The notes beneath the pieces were generated by a model. It had not been told where the DNA came from, ran no database searches, and was given only the letters and a program-made list of their open reading frames with translations. Positions 25,876 through 33,953 of a stretch of 64,000 nucleotides of DNA are shown here, one piece after another; the stretch's first letter is position 1; every line of letters begins with the position of its first letter. Origin of the DNA: RPQJ01 sp963706535 (GTDB lineage Bacteria > Pseudomonadota > Gammaproteobacteria > Steroidobacterales > Steroidobacteraceae); NCBI GenBank assembly GCA_963706535.1, contig CAVPMU010000011.1, positions 1-64,000 of the forward strand, given 5' to 3'. The translations under genes and the position numbers were made by a program.

Positions 25876-26645
25876 GCTGCGCAGGCGAACTCGAGGCGCG
25901 TCGCCCCGGTCTGGGATCCGGCCGCATCGAAGCGGCGTTCGGCCACCGTGGTGCGGCCGTCGTGCCCGACCAGCACCACCGTGGAGCAGCGGGTGCCGTA
26001 CTGTTCGTGCATTACGAAGGGCGAGGACAGCGCCTGCTCGAGGTCCGGGGGCAGTCCGGTTGCCGGCATCGCATCGCCCGGGGCCGGGTCGCGGTCGGCG
26101 AGCAGGTCGAACAGCGGGGCGGCCTCCGCGTCGCCCGACCCGATCACCGCGGCGAACTTCCCTCGCACGCGCACGAGCTTGGGCCAGGGCGAATCGAGCC
26201 AGTGGTTGCTGAGGCCGTAGACGCCGGGCGCCAGTGCGCGGGCGGGCTCGGCCGCCCGGTTCGAGAAGTAGAGCAGCGCGTCCGGCGACGCGAGCAACAG
26301 GTTGAAGCCGGCGTAGCGATCGGCCGCGCCGGCGGTCGCCGCGACGAACTGCTCCGGCGGTACGTCGGCCGCGAGGAAGTCGGGCACCAGCCTGCCACGC
26401 GATGGCGCGTCCGGCGCGCTCGCGCGTTCGAGTTCCCGGAAATTGGTCACCGCGCCGAATCGTCCGGAGCGTGAGACGCCGAGCCAGGCGCCGCCTGCCT
26501 GCAGGTCGCGTCCGGCGAGCACGCGCGCGTCGTCGTTCCACCAGCCGAGCGGGGCTGCCGGCCGCTCGTGGAACTCGTCACGGTTAGCGGCCACCACCAA
26601 TCGGTAGCGCGGGTGCGACTTCCAGGCGACGACGAGCAGGCACAT
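25872..26645 (-). CDS. NRDE family (TANGO2-like) protein
   Basis: A 257-residue protein starting MCLLVVAW with the conserved Cys2 and the naming motif ANRDEF at about residue 23, then WLGVSRSGRFGAVTNFRE. TANGO2-like proteins have an Ntn-hydrolase-like fold and have been linked to haem or lipid handling; the bacterial function is not settled. Coupling by an ATGA overlap to tamA is noteworthy, since TamAB is involved in envelope lipid transport. Confidence 0.85.
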   Translation of the reverse strand: MCLLVVAWKSHPRYRLVVAANRDEFHERPAAPLGWWNDDARVLAGRDLQAGGAWLGVSRSGRFGAVTNFRELERASAPDAPSRGRLVPDFLAADVPPEQFVAATAGAADRYAGFNLLLASPDALLYFSNRAAEPARALAPGVYGLSNHWLDSPWPKLVRVRGKFAAVIGSGDAEAAPLFDLLADRDPAPGDAMPATGLPPDLEQALSSPFVMHEQYGTRCSTVVLVGHDGRTTVAERRFDAAGSQTGATRLEFACAA

Positions 26646-26651
26646 GGTGGT

Positions 26652-27218
26652 TCAGCCGAACAGTACCCGACCGGCCTTCTTCGTCACCCAGTAGAGCAGC
26701 GCCACGACGCCGGCGAGGCACAGCAGCGGCACGGCCAGGGCGAGGATTGCGAGACTCGTCGCCCCCACCGTTTCGACCGTGGCGACCACCGGATTCGCGA
26801 GTCCTGCCGTCACCATGCCGGACTTGACCCGGAGCAGGGCGGTGCTGCCCTTGGTCAGGCCCGCGACGCCGCCGCCAGCGATGATCGCGACGGGCCACAG
26901 GACGGCGGGTGGGATGTCCGCCATGACGGCCGCGCTCGCGACCACGCCGGCACCCACCGCCGCCGGGCCGGCGAGCACGTCGAGCGCGTGGTCGACGCCC
27001 GGGATGAAATAGGCGAGCGCCTCGAACACCGCAGCGGTGCCGAGCGTGATGAGAGCCGGCGTGCTGCCGAGCCACTCGAATCCGTCCGTGAGCGGCAGGT
27101 AGCCGACGCGCGCCGCGAGGCCCGCGACCAGCAGCGGCACGAAGATGCGGAATCCGGCCGCCGCCGCCAGCCCGATCCCGAGCGCGATGCTGAGCACCGA
27201 TTCGATGGAGATGTCCAT
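26652..27218 (-). CDS. DUF4126 family membrane protein
   Basis: 188 residues with five or six hydrophobic segments, starting ISIESVLSIALGIGLAAAAG and including YLPLTDGFEWLGS. The length and the conserved glycine-rich first helix fit DUF4126. Function is unknown. It lies 6 bases upstream of the NRDE gene and may be the first gene of that operon. Confidence 0.75.
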   Translation of the reverse strand: MDISIESVLSIALGIGLAAAAGFRIFVPLLVAGLAARVGYLPLTDGFEWLGSTPALITLGTAAVFEALAYFIPGVDHALDVLAGPAAVGAGVVASAAVMADIPPAVLWPVAIIAGGGVAGLTKGSTALLRVKSGMVTAGLANPVVATVETVGATSLAILALAVPLLCLAGVVALLYWVTKKAGRVLFG

Positions 27219-27288
27219 GTCCTGCCCGAAGGTTCGCGGCCGTCAGGCCGGCCCGTCGATCGTGCCGCATCGCGGCGCGCCAGACAAA

Positions 27289-28059
27289 TCAGCCCGCGGG
27301 CGCAAGGGCGTCCCAGCCGGTCTTGGCGATCAGGCAGCCGACGACGACCATGAACACGCCGCGCACGAAGCCGCTGCCGTGGCGGATGGCGAGGTGGCTG
27401 CCGACCTGCGCGCCGGTCACGTTGAACACGGCCATGGCGAGCCCGAGCAGCCAGTAGAGATCGCCAGTGAGCCCGAAGAGCAGTATCGCCGCGACGTTGG
27501 CCGCGGCGTTGACGACCTTGGCGGAGGCCGATGCGTGCAGGAAATCGAGGCCGAAGGCGCGCACGAACATGAACACCAGGAAGCTGCCAGTGCCGGGGCC
27601 GAAGAAGCCGTCGTAGAGGCCGATCGCGCCGGCACCGGCCGCGGCCAGCGCGCGGCCGCGGCGTCCCCGCCCGCGGGGCTTGTGCTCGCGGCCGAAATCG
27701 CGGTGTGCCAGCGTGTGGATGAGTACGACCGTGAGCAGCACCGGGACCATCGTGCGGAATCGTTCGGGTGAGACCTGGGTGGCTATCCACGCACCGACGA
27801 GGGCGGCGCCAAAGGCACTGGCCGCCGCGGGCAGCACCAGCGTCCAGTCGATCCGCACGTGGCGGACGTAGCGGAAGATCGCGCTTGTGGTGCCCGCGAA
27901 TCCCGCGAGCTTGCCCGTCCCGAGCAGGGCCGGGTGCGGCGCCGACGGATAGGCCGCGAACAGCGCCGGCAACTGGATGAGCCCGCCGCCACCCGCCATC
28001 GCGTCGATGATGCCGGCGCCGAAGGCGGCCGCCAGCACGAAAGCGATCTCGATGGACAC
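27289..28059 (-). CDS. TSUP/TauE-SafE family permease (YfcA-like)
   Basis: A 256-residue integral membrane protein with about eight helices. The start contains GAGIIDAMAGGGGLIQLPAL, which is the conserved first repeat of TSUP transporters, and the mid-protein YDGFFGPGTGSFLVF is the second repeat's signature. The family exports sulfite, sulfoacetate and similar anions. No sulfur genes are nearby, so the substrate is unknown. Confidence 0.9.
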   Translation of the reverse strand: MSIEIAFVLAAAFGAGIIDAMAGGGGLIQLPALFAAYPSAPHPALLGTGKLAGFAGTTSAIFRYVRHVRIDWTLVLPAAASAFGAALVGAWIATQVSPERFRTMVPVLLTVVLIHTLAHRDFGREHKPRGRGRRGRALAAAGAGAIGLYDGFFGPGTGSFLVFMFVRAFGLDFLHASASAKVVNAAANVAAILLFGLTGDLYWLLGLAMAVFNVTGAQVGSHLAIRHGSGFVRGVFMVVVGCLIAKTGWDALAPAG

Positions 28060-28070
28060 TTATGCCCGGG

Positions 28071-29039
28071 TCAGCGCCGGCCGCCGCCCCAGAGCTTCAC
28101 GCCCGGGGTCTGGCGCAATGGCAGTTCCGATCCCGAGTCGTACCAGTCCTCGACCAGCCGGAACGAGACCGACTGCGGCGTCGGCAGGCTGGGGAACCCG
28201 GCAGCGATGTCCGCGCGCGTGAACCACCGTACGTCCTCCAGTTCCTCGTCGGTCCTGGGCACCGAGCCCGGTGCCGCGAGCGCGGTGAACCCCACCATCA
28301 GCGAGGCGGGAAACGGCCACGGCTGCGACGAGTGGTAGGTCGACTCGGTGACAGTCACGCCGGTCTCTTCGAGCACCTCGCGAGCGACCGCATCCTCGAG
28401 GCTCTCGCCCGGTTCGACGAAGCCTGCGATCGTGGAATAACGTCCCGCCGGCCACGAGGCCTGGCGCCCGAGCAGCGCGCGCTCGCCGTCGGTCACCAGC
28501 ACGATGATCGCGGGGTCGAGGCGCGGGAACTGCTCGGCGCCGCAGTCCGGATTGGTGCATTTCATGACGTGACCGGCGCTCTCGCTGCGCGTCGCCGCGC
28601 CGCAGCTGCCGCAATGCCGGTGACGCTGCCGCCACAGGATCATGGCGCGCGCATACCCGAGCAGGCCGGCATCGTCCGGCGGCAACTGCCCGCCGGCGAC
28701 CCGCAGGTCCTCGAAGGCAGTCTCGGGCGGGACGGCCGGCGGCTCCGCGGCCGGCACTTCCACGGCGAAGCACACGCGTCCCCGGAACCGGCCGAGCATC
28801 ACCAGGTCCGCATCCGGCGCGGCGCATCGCAACGGGTCGGCGACTGCGACGAACCCGGCCGACCAACCCTGCTCGGTGCGCCGCACCAGGCTGCGTGTCT
28901 GCCAGACGGGGAGGATGAGCGTGCCGGCATCGTGCAGCGCGGACGCGAGGAAGCCCGCGTCCTTGCGCAGGTGCGCGGCGCGGTCGAGGTACGGGCCTGC
29001 AAAGACGTTCGGACGGTGCAAGGCGGCGGCCGGCGGCAA
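28071..29039 (-). CDS. nudC: NAD(+) diphosphatase / NAD-capped RNA decapping enzyme
   Basis: 322 residues with an N-terminal NADH-binding-like domain and a zinc ribbon (HCGSCGAATRSESAGHVMKC followed by CGAEQFPRLDPA). The Nudix domain has the box GFVEPGESLEDAVAREVLEETGV. The SQPWPFPASLM motif that marks NADH pyrophosphatases follows it. The enzyme hydrolyses NAD(H) to NMN(H) and AMP and removes NAD caps from RNA. Confidence 0.95.
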   Translation of the reverse strand: MPPAAALHRPNVFAGPYLDRAAHLRKDAGFLASALHDAGTLILPVWQTRSLVRRTEQGWSAGFVAVADPLRCAAPDADLVMLGRFRGRVCFAVEVPAAEPPAVPPETAFEDLRVAGGQLPPDDAGLLGYARAMILWRQRHRHCGSCGAATRSESAGHVMKCTNPDCGAEQFPRLDPAIIVLVTDGERALLGRQASWPAGRYSTIAGFVEPGESLEDAVAREVLEETGVTVTESTYHSSQPWPFPASLMVGFTALAAPGSVPRTDEELEDVRWFTRADIAAGFPSLPTPQSVSFRLVEDWYDSGSELPLRQTPGVKLWGGGRR

Positions 29040-29069
29040 AGACGCGAGTTTAGCAATCCCGCGACTGCG

Positions 29070-29645
29070 CTAGTCGGGCGGCGCACCGACCCGGCAGGCG
29101 GCGCAGTTGTCCGGCAGGACGTTGAGCGTGTCGCGGAGCCAGGTGGCCTGGCAGTCGGGACAGCGGGCCAGCACGAACTCGTCCTCGTAGGCGAGCACCT
29201 GCAGCAGGTACCAGGCATGCTCGAGCGTGATGACGGGCACCGGGCACAGGCTCTCGAAGGTCTCGTAGACGTTGCAGAACCGCGCGACTTCCTCAATCGT
29301 CGGCTGGCGCAGCACGCGCCGGCGACCGAGCAGGCCGCACAGGTTGAGCAGCATGCCGAGGGTCGCGGCCTGCAGCTCGTGCGCCGGCGAGCGCCGGAAG
29401 TAGGACATCTGGCGCGGCGACTTGCCACGGCGCCGCCGCAGCGGTTGCTCGATGGCCTCCTGCATGTAGGCTCGGTAGAGCTTTCGGATCCGGTCGCCGG
29501 ACAAACCGGTGCATTGCCTGATCGTGTGCGTACGTGCCTCGTGCCGGATGAGGCGGCAGGCGACCGTGAGTCGCAACCGGTCGCGGTCGTAACGGCTGTC
29601 CGTGATGCGCATGGGGTCCCACTCCAATTTAGGTGTTTTCGCCAC
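29070..29645 (-). CDS. FlhC-like transcriptional regulator
   Basis: A 191-residue protein that aligns by eye with FlhC over most of its length. It has an N-terminal helical segment (ARTHTIRQCTGLSGDRIRKLYR), then RRRGKSPRQMSYF and ITLEHAWYLLQVLAYEDEFVLARC. The zinc-binding quartet is C-P-D-C plus C-A-A-C near the end. FlhC binds DNA with FlhD as the flagellar master regulator, but no flagellar gene is nearby. The GTG start lies against an operator with no clear ribosome site; ATG at 29612, preceded by GGAGTGGGA, is an alternative. Confidence 0.75.
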   Translation of the reverse strand: MAKTPKLEWDPMRITDSRYDRDRLRLTVACRLIRHEARTHTIRQCTGLSGDRIRKLYRAYMQEAIEQPLRRRRGKSPRQMSYFRRSPAHELQAATLGMLLNLCGLLGRRRVLRQPTIEEVARFCNVYETFESLCPVPVITLEHAWYLLQVLAYEDEFVLARCPDCQATWLRDTLNVLPDNCAACRVGAPPD

Positions 29646-29667
29646 ATATGGTCTAGCAGGACCATAT
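29646..29667. promoter_or_regulatory. Inverted-repeat operator 1
   Basis: ATATGGTC and GACCATAT separated by six bases, a perfect 22-bp inverted repeat directly at the start of the FlhC-like gene. Its arms are identical to those of the second copy 40 bases away, so one protein probably binds both. Confidence 0.8.
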
Positions 29668-29685
29668 ACTGAAGTCTATAACCAG

Positions 29686-29707
29686 ATATGGTCCAAACAG
29701 ACCATAT
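29686..29707. promoter_or_regulatory. Inverted-repeat operator 2
   Basis: A second ATATGGTC-N6-GACCATAT, centred 40 bases (about four helical turns) from the first and 17 bases before the rightward start codon. The pair fills the intergenic region between the two divergent regulator genes and fits mutual or autogenous control. Confidence 0.8.
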
Positions 29708-29723
29708 ATAGAGGGAGCTAGCC

Positions 29724-30410
29724 ATGCCACGTCTGCCAGCCACTCCGGTCGACAGCCGCGATCGGCCGCTGCGAAGCAGCATCCTGGGACCCACGGTGCG
29801 CCGCGACATCGCCGACCTCAATCGCGAATACCTCGAGATTTCGCTTGCCCGGGAAATGCAGGACGACCCGCGATTCGCGTGGTCGGAGCCGGTCCGCCGC
29901 GCGCTCCTCGACACTGACCCGGTGACGCGCGAGTGCATGGCCGCGAGCCCCTTCGCGTTCTTCGAACTGCACCTGCCGCCTCCCGAGCCGCGCGGAATCG
30001 CGGAACCCGGGCGTGTCGAGGACGGGGGATTTCCCCTGGCCGCGGGTGCGGTAACGGGTCGCTGCGCGTCCTTCGTCCACCTCGCCCTCTTTCTCGCCTG
30101 GCGTCTCGCTGACGCCGAGCCGCTGGCGACGCGGATAGCGCTCGGCCTGCCGCCGGCCGCGGAGTTGCGCCTGAACGAGATGAGCCCGTCGCAGCTGGTG
30201 CAACTGGTCGCCTGGCCCGGGCTGGTGCGGCCCCGCTGGCCCGATCACCGGCGCTTCTGGTCGATGCTGGCCGGCGCAAGCGGCCGCAACTCGGTCATCG
30301 GGCTGCAGTGGGCGCATTGCATCGGCATCTGCCTGCTCGGGACCGCGCCGGCGGCCGGGGCTGGCCCCCCCTCCGGCGGCCGAGAGGCTGGGCGCAGGTT
30401 GCGGTCGTGA
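29724..30410 (+). CDS. FlhD-like protein with an internal insertion
   Basis: A 228-residue protein from ATG with GAGGGAG seven bases upstream. I do not know a named family for it, but two parts resemble FlhD. IADLNREYLEISLAREM near residue 32 resembles the first FlhD helix. LGLPPAAELRLNEMSPSQLVQLVA with WPDHRRFWSML near residue 140 matches FlhD's middle and end. About 90 residues including a proline-rich stretch would be inserted between them. Divergence from an FlhC-like gene supports the reading, but homology is an inference. A hydrophobic, low-complexity C-terminus follows. Confidence 0.5.
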   Translation: MPRLPATPVDSRDRPLRSSILGPTVRRDIADLNREYLEISLAREMQDDPRFAWSEPVRRALLDTDPVTRECMAASPFAFFELHLPPPEPRGIAEPGRVEDGGFPLAAGAVTGRCASFVHLALFLAWRLADAEPLATRIALGLPPAAELRLNEMSPSQLVQLVAWPGLVRPRWPDHRRFWSMLAGASGRNSVIGLQWAHCIGICLLGTAPAAGAGPPSGGREAGRRLRS

Positions 30411-30481
30411 CGCGTGCGTTGCCTTGCTGACGCCGCTCCTGCGCATTACGCTTCGCTCCCTTTCGACTACGCCCGGCCGCC

Positions 30482-31432
30482 ATGCAAGCCCTCTCGCTGC
30501 GCCAGCTCGCCAAGACCTACCAGAACGGCGTGCAGGCCCTGAAAGGCATCGACCTCGACGTGGAGCAGGGGGACTTCTTCGCACTGCTGGGGCCGAACGG
30601 CGCCGGCAAGACGACCGCGATCGGCATCGTCTCCTCGCTGGTGAACAAGACCTCGGGCCGCGCGTCGGTGTTCGGGCACGACATCGACACCGACCTCGAG
30701 TCCGCGAAGGCCTGCCTCGGGCTCGTGCCGCAGGAGATCAACTTCAACCAGTTCGAGAAGGTCTCCACCATCCTGGTGAACCAGGCCGGCTTCTACGGCA
30801 TCCCGCGCGCCCTGGCGCGGGAGCGCATGGAGGTGTGGCTGCGCAAGCTGCAGCTGTGGGACAAGCGCGACGCGATCTCGCGCTCGCTGTCGGGCGGCAT
30901 GAAGCGGCGCCTGATGATCGCGCGCGCGCTGATCCACGAGCCGCGGCTGCTGATCCTCGACGAGCCCACCGCCGGCGTGGACATCGAGGTGCGCCGCTCG
31001 ATGTGGGACTTCCTGCGCCAGATCAACGCCGAGGGCACCACGATCATCCTCACCACGCACTACCTCGAGGAGGCGGAATCGCTCTGCCGCAACATCGCGA
31101 TCATCGACGAGGGCCGCATCATCGAGCACGACCGCATGGCGACCGTGCTGCGCAAGCTCCACAGCGAGGTGTTCGTGCTGAACCTGCGCCACCCGCTCGA
31201 GCGGGTGCCCGACCTGCCGGGCTACGGGCTCGTGCTCGACGCGGACGGCTCGCTCGAGGCCGAGGTGAACAAGGACCAGAACCTGAACGACCTGTTCGCT
31301 GCGTTGAGCGCCCGCGGCGTCGAGGTCGTCAGCATGCGCAACAAGTCGAATCGTCTCGAGGAACTGTTCATGCGACTGGTCGAGGGACGCGACGCCACGA
31401 CCGGCCTGCCGAAGCCCGCGGTGAGCGCATGA
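30482..31432 (+). CDS. yadG: ABC exporter ATP-binding subunit (YadG-like)
   Basis: 316 residues. Walker A is GPNGAGKTTAIG, the Q-loop follows in VPQEINFNQFE, the signature is SLSGGMKRRLMIARAL, Walker B is LLILDEPTAGVD and the switch histidine lies in TTHYLEEAE. It belongs to the drug/polysaccharide ABC-2 type. The start is taken at MQALSLRQ, 71 bases after the FlhD-like gene. Its stop overlaps the permease start (ATGA), so the two form one exporter. Confidence 0.93.
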   Translation: MQALSLRQLAKTYQNGVQALKGIDLDVEQGDFFALLGPNGAGKTTAIGIVSSLVNKTSGRASVFGHDIDTDLESAKACLGLVPQEINFNQFEKVSTILVNQAGFYGIPRALARERMEVWLRKLQLWDKRDAISRSLSGGMKRRLMIARALIHEPRLLILDEPTAGVDIEVRRSMWDFLRQINAEGTTIILTTHYLEEAESLCRNIAIIDEGRIIEHDRMATVLRKLHSEVFVLNLRHPLERVPDLPGYGLVLDADGSLEAEVNKDQNLNDLFAALSARGVEVVSMRNKSNRLEELFMRLVEGRDATTGLPKPAVSA

Positions 31433-32214
31433 GCGCCGCGCCGCGCCGCAACCACCGCTGGGTGGGATTCCGCACCATCGTCATCCGCGAGTTCAGCCGC
31501 ATCATCCGCATCTGGGGGCAGACGCTGGTCCCTCCCGCCATCACCGCGACGCTGTACTTCATCATCTTCGGCAGCCTGATCGGCCGGCGCATCGGCGACA
31601 TGGGCGGCTTCGACTACATGCAGTACATCGCGCCCGGGCTGATCATGATGTCGGTGATCACCAACAGCTACGGCAACGTGGTCTCCTCCTTCTTCGGCGC
31701 CAAGTTCGGGCGGCACATCGAGGAGCTGCTGGTGGCGCCGCTGCCGAACTGGCTCATCGTGACGGGCTACGTCGCGGGCGGCCTGCTGCGTGGCCTGCTG
31801 GTGGGGCTCGTCGTCACGCTGATCGCGCTCTTCTTCACGCGGCTGCACGTCGAGCACCTGTTCATCGTCATGGGCGCCGTGCTGCTCACCGCCGTGGTGT
31901 TCTCGCTGATGGGTTTCCTGAACGCGGTATTCGCCAGGAATTTCGACCAGATCACCTTCGTGCCGACGTTCATCCTGACGCCGCTCACCTACCTCGGCGG
32001 CGTGTTCTATTCGATCACGATGCTGCCCGAGTGGGCCCAGCACCTCTCGCGCGCCAACCCCATCCTCTACATGGTCAACGCCTTCCGCTACGGCTTCCTC
32101 GGCCAGTCGGACGTGAACGTCGGCATCTCGTTCGCGATCATGGCGCTCGCGACCGCGGCGCTGTTCGGCACCTGCGTGTGGTTGATGGAGCGGGGCACCG
32201 GGACCAGGGAGTGA
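31429..32214 (+). CDS. yadH: ABC-2 type permease subunit (YadH-like)
   Basis: 261 residues with six predicted helices and the ABC-2 pattern: an N-terminal amphipathic stretch (IREFSRIIRIWGQTLVPP), NSYGNVVSSFFGAKFGRHIEELLVAPL in the middle, and YLGGVFYSITMLPEWAQ with NPILYMVNAFRYGFLG near the end. It would form the channel of the exporter with the ATPase encoded just upstream. The substrate is unknown. Confidence 0.93.
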   Translation: MSAAPRRNHRWVGFRTIVIREFSRIIRIWGQTLVPPAITATLYFIIFGSLIGRRIGDMGGFDYMQYIAPGLIMMSVITNSYGNVVSSFFGAKFGRHIEELLVAPLPNWLIVTGYVAGGLLRGLLVGLVVTLIALFFTRLHVEHLFIVMGAVLLTAVVFSLMGFLNAVFARNFDQITFVPTFILTPLTYLGGVFYSITMLPEWAQHLSRANPILYMVNAFRYGFLGQSDVNVGISFAIMALATAALFGTCVWLMERGTGTRE

Positions 32215-32216
32215 GA

Positions 32217-32366
32217 GAGCGGATAGCGGATAGCGGATAGCGGATAGTGCAGGAATCGAATCGGCCGGCGCGCCGGCCTTCTTCCACTACCCCCTACCCC
32301 CTAGTCATTACCCCCTCTCCTGGTCTTCACTATCCGCTATCCGCTATCCGCTATCCGCTATCCGCT
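32217..32366. repeat. Heptamer palindrome element upstream of yedK, GCGGATA type
   Basis: Four GCGGATA units are followed by a core with TCGGCCGGCGCGCCGGCC and then five TATCCGC units. A separate CCCCTAC stretch lies inside the loop. The right arm ends 8 bases before the yedK ATG, so the hairpin would overlap or adjoin its ribosome-binding region. The unit differs from the GGGGATA type by one base in each copy, in both arms. Confidence 0.9.
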
Positions 32367-32373
32367 TCTCCTC

Positions 32374-33066
32374 ATGTGCGGCCGTTTCGCCTTCTACTCC
32401 CCCCACGAAGCCGTGACGCGGCTGTTCGGCGTGTCGGACGCGCCGGAGGTCGAGCCGCGCTACAACATCGCGCCGACCCAATACGTGGCCGCGGTCCGCA
32501 GTGATGCGAGGGACGCGGCGCGCCGGGTCGCGATGCTTTACTGGGGCCTCGTGCCGTCCTGGGCGAAGGAGAAGTCGATCGGCGCGCGGATGATCAATGC
32601 GCGCGGGGAGACGCTGCGCGAGAAGCCGTCGTTCCGCAGTGCCTACCGCCGGCGGCGTTGCCTCGTGCTGGCCGACGGCTACTACGAGTGGCAGCGCGCC
32701 GCAGGCGCAAAGCAGCCGTACTTCATCTCGTTCGCGGACGGCCAACCCTTCGGCATGGCAGGACTGTGGGAATCGTGGCGGGATCCCGGCAGCGGCGAGG
32801 CGCTCGAGTCGTGCGGCATCGTCACGACCACGCCGTCACGGTCCGTGGCGCACGTCCACGACCGCATGCCGGTCATCGTCGGGCGTGCCCACTACGACGA
32901 ATGGCTCGATCCGCGCAACGAGGCGGTCGACCGGCTCGACCGTCTGCTGGCCCCCTGCACCTCCGCAGCGCTGCAGGCCGTCGCCGTCGACCGCCGCGTC
33001 AACGACGCGCGCAACCAGGGGCCCGACCTCGTGGCACCGCTTGGCAGCCGCGGGCCGGGCTCGTAG
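32374..33066 (+). CDS. yedK: SRAP (SOS response-associated peptidase) / HMCES family protein
   Basis: 230 residues starting MCGRFAFYS, so Cys2 becomes the N-terminal nucleophile after Met removal. The other active-site parts are PRYNIAPTQ (Asn), GYYEWQ (Glu) and HDRMPVI (His). SRAP proteins crosslink to abasic sites in single-stranded DNA and protect them. Confidence 0.93.
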   Translation: MCGRFAFYSPHEAVTRLFGVSDAPEVEPRYNIAPTQYVAAVRSDARDAARRVAMLYWGLVPSWAKEKSIGARMINARGETLREKPSFRSAYRRRRCLVLADGYYEWQRAAGAKQPYFISFADGQPFGMAGLWESWRDPGSGEALESCGIVTTTPSRSVAHVHDRMPVIVGRAHYDEWLDPRNEAVDRLDRLLAPCTSAALQAVAVDRRVNDARNQGPDLVAPLGSRGPGS

Positions 33067-33078
33067 AGTCCGCCACGC

Positions 33079-33738
33079 ATGACGCAGTTCGACGGCAAGA
33101 TCTTCTGCATCGGTTTCTACAAGACCGGGACGACGACGCTGTTCGAGGCGCTCAGGATCCTGGGCTACGACACCATCAACGGCGACACACCCGGCAGCTA
33201 TCCGGGCGCCGACGACGGCGAGACGCTCGTCAGGCAGATCGAGGCGGGCGATTACCGGCTGCCGACGTTCGAGATGTTCGACGCGTTCACGGACAATCCG
33301 TACTTCAGGATCTGGCGCGAGATCCACGCGATGTTTCCCGACGCGAAGTACATCCTGACGGTGCGCGACGAGCGGCCGTGGATCGCGAGTTGCGTGAAGT
33401 TCTACCGCAATCGCCGCATCCGCCCGATGCGCGTGTGGATGTTCGGCCGGCACGCCGACCCGTCGCAGGGCGAGGAGAGCCGCCAGGCGTGGCTCGATGC
33501 CTACCGCGCGCACAACGCGGCGGTCCGCGAGTTCTTCAAGGGGCGCGAGCACCAGTTCCTCGAGATCGAGCCGACCCGCGAGGCCGGATGGGGCCGCCTG
33601 TGCGCGTTTCTCGGCGCGCCCATCCCGGATCACCCCTGGCCGCACGCGAACCCGACCCGGCGCGACGTGCCGTGGCGCCGTGCATGGCGAGCGCTGCGCC
33701 GTGGTCTCGGTCTCGAAGCGCGCCTGCCGCGGGATTGA
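33079..33738 (+). CDS. Sulfotransferase-like protein
   Basis: 219 residues with the PAPS phosphate-binding loop FCIGFYKTGTTTLFEALRIL at the N-terminus and a TVRDERPWIASCVKFYR segment resembling the 3'-phosphate-binding region. This matches the sulfotransferase family that uses K/G-T-G-T-T loops. The acceptor is unknown. It starts 12 bases after yedK. Confidence 0.8.
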   Translation: MTQFDGKIFCIGFYKTGTTTLFEALRILGYDTINGDTPGSYPGADDGETLVRQIEAGDYRLPTFEMFDAFTDNPYFRIWREIHAMFPDAKYILTVRDERPWIASCVKFYRNRRIRPMRVWMFGRHADPSQGEESRQAWLDAYRAHNAAVREFFKGREHQFLEIEPTREAGWGRLCAFLGAPIPDHPWPHANPTRRDVPWRRAWRALRRGLGLEARLPRD

Positions 33739-33840
33739 GGCAATGTCCATCGCCGTGCCGGAGTCGTGCGCCGCACCTCGCGATGCCGTGGTCTCGAACT
33801 ACTTCCAGGTGCCGGCGGGCTCGATACGTGGTAAGGGTAT

Positions 33841-33953
33841 GGAAAGCGGATAGCGGATAGCGGATAGTGAAGATGAAGAGGCGGCCGACACAACGTCGGC
33901 CGCTCTTCGATTTCACTATCCGCTATCCGCTATCCGCTATCCGCTTTCTTCTC
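33841..33953. repeat. Heptamer palindrome element between convergent genes
   Basis: Three or four GCGGATA units, then a core with the hairpin GCGGCCGACA / TGTCGGCCGC-like pairing, then four TATCCGC units. It lies between the 3' ends of the rightward sulfotransferase and leftward EF-G gene, and probably ends both transcripts. Bases 33739-33840 show nothing else recognisable. Confidence 0.88.

Noticed and set aside
24079..25927. A leftward open frame of 1871 codons that seems to extend tamB far upstream through tamA
   Set aside because: The extra 600 residues are Arg/Ala-rich shadow translation of tamA in another frame. The TamB membrane anchor begins at the ATG at 24079, which overlaps the tamA stop as expected.
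29040..30480. A flagellar gene cluster around the FlhC-like gene
   Set aside because: None of the neighbours (nudC, an ABC exporter) is flagellar. The regulator pair stands alone here.
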